Shown in pieces: positions 42,954 through 46,830 of a stretch of 46,830 nucleotides of DNA. The stretch comes from Candidatus Fermentithermobacillaceae bacterium. Lineage in GTDB: Bacteria; Bacillota; Sulfobacillia; Fermentithermobacillales; DUSS01. The notes under the pieces were generated by a model. That model worked only from the letters and a program-made list of their open reading frames with translations. It did no database searches and was not told the origin of the DNA. Both the position numbers and the translations under genes were made by a program. Position 1 is the stretch's first letter. The number at the start of each line of letters is the position of its first letter. Where the stretch lies: NCBI GenBank assembly GCA_012842495.1, contig DUSS01000021.1, positions 1 to 46,830 on the forward strand, read 5' to 3'.

Positions 42954-43595
42954 GTGCTGCCCTTGTACCTTATTGTGCTGATAATCCTGGGGTTACCCGC
43001 CTTGTTTTTTCTCTTGTTCTTTAACGTCGGGACCCTTTCGCTGGCCCGATTGGGGCTGTCGCCCCAGGCGGCCTTTTTTGTGTTCGCGCTGTCTCTCGTA
43101 GGGTCGGTGGTCAACATCCCCGTGGTGTCCCGAAGGGTCATCACCAGGCGTCCGTTTCCTTTCGATTTTCCGTTCTTTTTCTTTTATCCTCCGGAGATAA
43201 CCGAGCAGGTGATCGCCGTAAATGTTGGCGGTGCGGTCGTTCCGGTTTTGTTCAGCATCTACTTGATTCCGAGGATACGACCGTTATCGCTTTTGATAGG
43301 CGTATCAACCGTCACCCTCGTAGCTTATTCCGTGGCGAGGCCGGTTCCCGGCAGGGGCATCCTGATGCCAGCTTTCGTGCCGCCTTTGGTAGCTGCGGGC
43401 GTATCGATGATCGTGTGCCGGAACGACCCTGCGCCGTTAGCTTACGTTTCGGGTACGCTGGGAACGCTCATAGGTGCCGACTTGCTGCACCTACCCGCTA
43501 TCTTGAGATATGGCAGCGGCATGCTCAGTATTGGAGGCGCCGGGGTCTACGACGGTATATTCCTGGTTGGGATTCTAGCAGCGCTGCTTGCCTGA
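42954..43595 (+). CDS. DUF1614 family membrane protein
   Basis: 213 residues, about six helices. The start LYLIVLIILGLPALFFLLFF, the middle VSRRVITRRPFPFDFPFFFF, ITEQVIAVNVGGAVVPVLFS and the end GTLIGADLLHLPAILRYGSG (then IGGAGVYDGIFL) match DUF1614, an uncharacterised family with a conserved GADLLxL region. GTG at 42954 has GGAGGG seven bases upstream; the open frame extends to 42804 without a good site. Confidence 0.85.
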   Translation: MLPLYLIVLIILGLPALFFLLFFNVGTLSLARLGLSPQAAFFVFALSLVGSVVNIPVVSRRVITRRPFPFDFPFFFFYPPEITEQVIAVNVGGAVVPVLFSIYLIPRIRPLSLLIGVSTVTLVAYSVARPVPGRGILMPAFVPPLVAAGVSMIVCRNDPAPLAYVSGTLGTLIGADLLHLPAILRYGSGMLSIGGAGVYDGIFLVGILAALLA

Positions 43596-43866
43596 TTACC
43601 CCTGACCACTTGTGCAAGGAGCCGCGAGACAGCCAGGGACGTTCCCAGCGGTTACAGGTCTTATTTAAGCTGCCGCTCGGGTGAATCCCGCCGAGCGTTG
43701 GGCGGACTTCTAGCTAGACCGTGAAAGGGGCTGGCGGCTGCTAAGAGAACGAAGACTCCGTCGACTCTAATCTTGCTGCTACAAAGAGGCTGAACGGTGT
43801 AAACTCCAATAGGGAACCCTGAAGGACGGCCGGGAATCACCCGGGCGGAACGGGAGGTTGATGGGG

Positions 43867-44073
43867 ATGCACCGGGACGTTTTACGTATCCCAAACATCG
43901 GCTGCGACCATTGCGTGATGGTTATCAAAAAGGAACTTGGCAAGATCGCGGGAGTAAAGAAGGTCGAAGGTGACGCGAGAACAAAGATGGTCACGGTAGA
44001 ATGGGACCAGCCTGCGACCTTGGAGCAAATAAAGAGTTCTTTAAGGGCCATCAACTATCCGGCGGAGGATTAG
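43867..44073 (+). CDS. Heavy-metal-associated (HMA) domain protein
   Basis: 68 residues, a single ferredoxin-like HMA domain. IPNIGCDHCVMVIKKELGKI has the CxxC metal site, followed by GVKKVEGDARTKMVTVEW and a final helix. Such free-standing domains chaperone Cu+ or other soft metals, as CopZ does. No copper ATPase is nearby. ATG at 43867 has GGGAGG nine bases away. Confidence 0.85.
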   Translation: MHRDVLRIPNIGCDHCVMVIKKELGKIAGVKKVEGDARTKMVTVEWDQPATLEQIKSSLRAINYPAED

Positions 44074-44157
44074 GGGGCTCTTCGTAGTTTGACCGGGATT
44101 CGACCATCAAGAGACCCTTAACGCGAAGCTTCGGTGACCCACCGGGAGGGGCGTTAT

Positions 44158-45066
44158 TTGATCATCAGCGCGAGCCGGCGGACAGATATCCCGAGGTTTT
44201 TCACCGAGTGGTTTATGCGCAGGGTAAAAGAGGGCTTCTTTTACTCGAGGAATCCGTTTAACCCTTCTGACGTGAAGCGAACCAGCCTTCTTCCTGAAGA
44301 TGTTGATGTCATCGTCTTTTGGAGCAAAGACCCTACTCCCATCATCAAACATCTTGATGAACTGGGCTCCATGGGGTACAGGTACTACTTTCAATTCACC
44401 TTGAACGACTACCCGAGAGTCTTCGAGCCCAACGTCCCGCCTGTCAAGGAGCGTCTAGAGACGTTCCAGCGGTTAGCTGACAGGCTCGGGCCTTCGAGGG
44501 TGATCTGGCGCTATGACCCGATCATTGTGAGCACGCTGACGCCGTTCGAGTACCACGTCGGCCGCCTGGCCAGCATCGCCAGAAGCCTCAAAGGGTTCAC
44601 TGAAAGACTCACCGTAAGCTTTCTTGATTTGTACGGGAAAGTTCGAAAACGACTGAAAGCCTCCGCAGAGCTTTCCCGTATCGGCATCGAGGATATCACA
44701 CATCCCGACCGGAGGGAGATGCTGCTGGATTTCGCCCGCGACATAGCCCAGATTGCGGCGACTTACGGTATGGAAGTGAGGACCTGCGCCGAGCGAGTAG
44801 ACCTTAGCGAGGCGGGGATTCGGCCGGGCGCGTGCGTAGACGGCGAACTGATAACCCAGCTGTTAGGTCAACCGGCGCATGCGGGGCCGCGTTTTCCGAA
44901 AGACCGTGGCCAGAGACCGGAATGCCTTTGCGTCCAGTCGAGAGACATGGGTGCGTACAACACGTGTAGCCATGCGTGTGTCTATTGCTATGCTAACTAC
45001 AGCCCGGTTTCGATCCGGAGAAATCTCTCCAGGCACTCACCGGACAGCCCCTGCATGATTGAGTAG
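44158..45066 (+). CDS. DUF1848 family protein
   Basis: 302 residues. Begins IISASRRTDIPRFFTEWFMR and contains VDVIVFWSKDPTPIIKHLDE, YYFQFTLNDYPRVFEPNVP and SRVIWRYDPIIV, the DUF1848 core. The C-terminus carries the cysteine set CLCVQSRDMGAYNTC..CVYCYAN, which probably binds an Fe-S cluster; the family is related to SPL/radical SAM-type enzymes, but its function is unknown. TTG at 44158 with GGGAGG eight bases away gives the standard start; an upstream GTG at 44134 is less likely. Confidence 0.85.
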   Translation: MIISASRRTDIPRFFTEWFMRRVKEGFFYSRNPFNPSDVKRTSLLPEDVDVIVFWSKDPTPIIKHLDELGSMGYRYYFQFTLNDYPRVFEPNVPPVKERLETFQRLADRLGPSRVIWRYDPIIVSTLTPFEYHVGRLASIARSLKGFTERLTVSFLDLYGKVRKRLKASAELSRIGIEDITHPDRREMLLDFARDIAQIAATYGMEVRTCAERVDLSEAGIRPGACVDGELITQLLGQPAHAGPRFPKDRGQRPECLCVQSRDMGAYNTCSHACVYCYANYSPVSIRRNLSRHSPDSPCMIE

Positions 45067-45368
45067 GGAAGTAGGACCATCTTTCATAGCAGCGAAGTCG
45101 AATTGGGATCTCTCAAACGGATGCTGGCGCATCAACCCGCAACCGCGAAGGAAAGCGCACTGTCGTTTAACTACAGATACCGGTGCATCTAGATCCGGGT
45201 TGCGATGACGTTTGAAACAGGTGATTCCGGCAACGACCCTGACCCTGTACACGTCCGAATCCCTGCCCCGGTGCGTTTTGACTATGTGTTGGGGGATTTC
45301 TCCAAGGATTGCCGTTTGCTAAAGTAGAATTGGGACAATCCAGACAACGGAGGGAGACGGATAGAGGA
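45067..45368. other. Intergenic region
   Basis: About 300 bases before the CPBP gene. No intact gene, RNA motif or clear promoter was seen. Confidence 0.4.
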
Positions 45369-46235
45369 ATGTACAAAATCGCTGGACGCATTTTCGTTGC
45401 CGGTATATTGGTCTCCGTTATATGGAGTATCCTTTCCCTTCCATTTGCAGGCTATACCGAAACGCTGTTTCCGCTCTTTTTTGCGTTAGTGGCATGTGTC
45501 CTTTTGAAGAAGCCGTTGAGACGAACCTTCTGGCTTTCCAAGCCGCCAGCATCCCTGGTAACGACTCTGGTTGGCGTAGGGCTTGTTCTTGTAAGTTTTA
45601 TAATGGGTGTTCAATTTACGGCGGACCTTGTGACGAAAGGAGCGTTGTCGCGCTATTTGGAGCGATTCCCTTCGCCGCCAAGACCTGAATCAGCAGTTTT
45701 GGCCGTGCTCATCCTAGGTTTCCTTTTACCTGGTCTTGAGGAACTGTTTTTCAGGGGGTTTTTGCTTAGTGCCTTTTCCCCGGAAGAATTCGGCCCCGGA
45801 GGGCACATCTGGCTTCCCGTTCTCATCTTTACGCTATTGCATCCACCTGTGGTTATGCCAAGCGCGCTTATAATGTCGGTGTTCGCTGCGCAGGCAGTGA
45901 CAAGTAGCAATTCAATCGTACCCGCCATGGTACTGCACTCCGTAAACAACCTCGTGGGCCAGGGATTCGACTATTTGTATACGGTTAACAAGCTTGTGGC
46001 ACTTACCTCTGCTCTTACAGCAATGGGTTTAGGTGTCGTGATAATCTACGTTCAGCGGCGGGACTTTCTCCGGTTGTGTCGCATGGTGAGTGAGTCTTGG
46101 AAGGACTATACTGCTCGATTCAGGGAGACCGGCCGGAAGGTATCCAGCGAATGGTCATACGTGGCTTTGGCCTTACTCATAGTCCTCAATATCATCGCTT
46201 TCTTCTTTTACGTCCAAGAGGCACCAGGTAGCTGA
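45369..46235 (+). CDS. CPBP-family intramembrane protease
   Basis: 288 residues, about eight helices. The CPBP/Abi (CAAX protease-like) motifs are all present: EELFFRGFLL (paired Glu and Arg), FTLLHPP (His), and VLHSVNNL (His and Asn). The family cleaves membrane substrates and is often linked to bacteriocin immunity or prenyl-protein processing in other organisms; here there is no such context. The ATG at 45369 follows AGAGGA with tight spacing; the frame is open to 45309. Confidence 0.85.
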   Translation: MYKIAGRIFVAGILVSVIWSILSLPFAGYTETLFPLFFALVACVLLKKPLRRTFWLSKPPASLVTTLVGVGLVLVSFIMGVQFTADLVTKGALSRYLERFPSPPRPESAVLAVLILGFLLPGLEELFFRGFLLSAFSPEEFGPGGHIWLPVLIFTLLHPPVVMPSALIMSVFAAQAVTSSNSIVPAMVLHSVNNLVGQGFDYLYTVNKLVALTSALTAMGLGVVIIYVQRRDFLRLCRMVSESWKDYTARFRETGRKVSSEWSYVALALLIVLNIIAFFFYVQEAPGS

Positions 46236-46257
46236 AGGCGGACCTATAGTTAGCGGG

Positions 46258-46398
46258 TGTTCCACAAGATAGGTGCGTCTCTCGCCTGGCTGGACCAGGA
46301 AGGTTGGTCCTGGCACTGATCCTTCTGGCAAGTGCCTGGGAGGAGAATGACACACCGATGTTGTATGCATGCACAAACACCGGTCTCGTGGACCGGTG
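46258..46398 (+). promoter_or_regulatory. Structured leader before the isochorismatase-family gene
   Basis: At least two hairpins lie in the leader: a CCAGG/CCTGG stem near 46300 and a perfect CACCGGTC-TCGTG-GACCGGTG stem (46378-46398) just upstream of the ribosome binding site. The 200-base leader could be a riboswitch-type control element, but I cannot match it to a known class. Confidence 0.35.
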
Positions 46399-46435
46399 GG
46401 CTATTGAGTATTCAAGCTAAGAGGGAGGGACTCCG

Positions 46436-46822
46436 GTGGAAGGAAAAAACGCGCCGACCTTCAAGAGGTTCGTAAACCCGTACTATGAGTTGTATCCGGA
46501 GGGGGACTATTGGGAAAAGCTCAAACCTCAGCGGGAAAAGACGGCCCTGCTCATAATCGATGTTCAAAAGCATTATCAGGGCATTGCCAGCGAACTCAAA
46601 GACAGAGGCCACGGGTACCTTTATGATCGTCTCAACAACCTGGTTATACCCAATGCCAGGAAGCTTCTGGATTTCTTCCGGGGGAACAACCTGGTCGTTA
46701 CGTTTGCCGCAATAGGAAACCAGCGGGCCGACGGCCGCGACAGGTCTCCCACTCAGGCAAGGCCTTTGGATTTGGGGGTGGGACTGGTCGGGCTGCGCGG
46801 ACTTGAACCGCGGACCTCTTGA
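46436..46822 (+). pseudogene. Truncated isochorismatase-family (cysteine hydrolase) gene
   Basis: Open frame of 128 residues. The N-terminal half is clearly from the isochorismatase-like hydrolase family: TALLIIDVQKHYQG (catalytic Asp in the IDVQ motif) and IPNARKLLDFFRGNNLVVTF followed by ADGRDRSP. After about residue 103 (DNA ~46745) the sequence stops matching, and the last residues are read through the antisense of a tRNA gene. The family needs ~180-200 residues and a C-terminal catalytic cysteine, which are missing. GTG at 46436 follows GAGGGAGG. Most likely the gene was cut off by a rearrangement at the tRNA; an assembly join is the alternative. Confidence 0.7.
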
Positions 46823-46830
46823 ACCCCATT
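46785..46830 (-). tRNA. tRNA-Pro(GGG), 3' part (partial)
   Basis: Read on the minus strand, the end of the window gives an anticodon loop ATGGGGT (anticodon GGG, G37), stem TCAAG, variable loop AGGTC, T-arm CGCGG-TTCAAGT-CCGCG, acceptor strand CAGCCCG, discriminator A and an encoded CCA. The 3' end is at 46785; the 5' half lies beyond the window. The acceptor strand implies a 5' end of CGGG, the tRNA-Pro signature. Confidence 0.82.

Noticed and set aside
46236-46435. Guanidine-I/ykkC-type riboswitch before the hydrolase
   Set aside because: Only loose similarity to short conserved blocks (for example CTGGGAGGAG); the order and spacing of the core do not fit well enough to name it.
1-46830. 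CRISPR arrays, insertion sequences or prophage genes
   Set aside because: No regularly spaced repeats, transposase, integrase or phage structural genes were seen on either strand.

Overview
The window looks like the chromosome of a moderately high-GC Bacillota (Firmicutes), probably a Clostridia-like and possibly thermophilic lineage. The reasons are strong AGGAGG-type ribosome binding sites, very frequent TTG and GTG starts, a PucR regulator, an operon laid out like Bacillus sigY-yxlCDEFG, and families common in that phylum (UPF0756, DUF975, DUF1614, DUF1848, DUF3795). This placement is an inference from gene content; no rRNA or other phylogenetic marker is present.

Layout. 1-6.4 kb: a partial hotdog thioesterase (-), an ArsM-ArsN2 arsenic fusion, a PII-like protein overlapping a CPA2 cation/proton antiporter, an unknown beta-rich protein and an ABC-F ATPase (-). 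6.4-9.5 kb: an orphan peptide-binding lipoprotein whose domain order is circularly permuted, flanked by two decayed direct repeats. 9.5-13.4 kb: a UPF0756 membrane protein, a GAF-HTH regulator, a DapA-family aldolase and an NRAMP-family transporter that lacks the metal-binding motifs. 14.3-20.7 kb: an MFS transporter, then four co-directional genes (GHKL ATPase, unknown coiled-coil protein, HARE-HTH protein, HExxH zincin-like protein) that do not match a system I can name. 20.7-22.2 kb: nested inverted repeats, a frameshifted gene and a decayed sugar-phosphate isomerase.

22.2-32.7 kb: a PucR regulator followed by a complete dipeptide ABC transporter (binding protein, two permeases, two ATPases) with two M20 peptidases embedded in it, so uptake and hydrolysis of peptides are probably co-expressed. 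32.7-38.6 kb: a DUF3795 protein, then on the minus strand an ECF sigma / anti-sigma / two small membrane proteins / ABC ATPase / ABC permease operon, a DUF975 membrane protein and a GAF protein related to free-methionine-sulfoxide reductase. 38.8-46.8 kb: dapB, an old-yellow-enzyme/FAD oxidoreductase, small membrane proteins, a heavy-metal-binding domain protein, DUF1848, a CPBP protease, and a truncated isochorismatase-family gene abutting a tRNA-Pro(GGG) cut by the window edge.

The strongest leads are the circularly permuted binding protein at 6962-8686 and the GHKL/HARE-HTH/zincin cluster at 15.7-20.7 kb. Many intergenic regions here carry decayed gene fragments, so the region has a history of gene loss and rearrangement. 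Starts were chosen by ribosome-binding-site spacing and family length; no searches were run.
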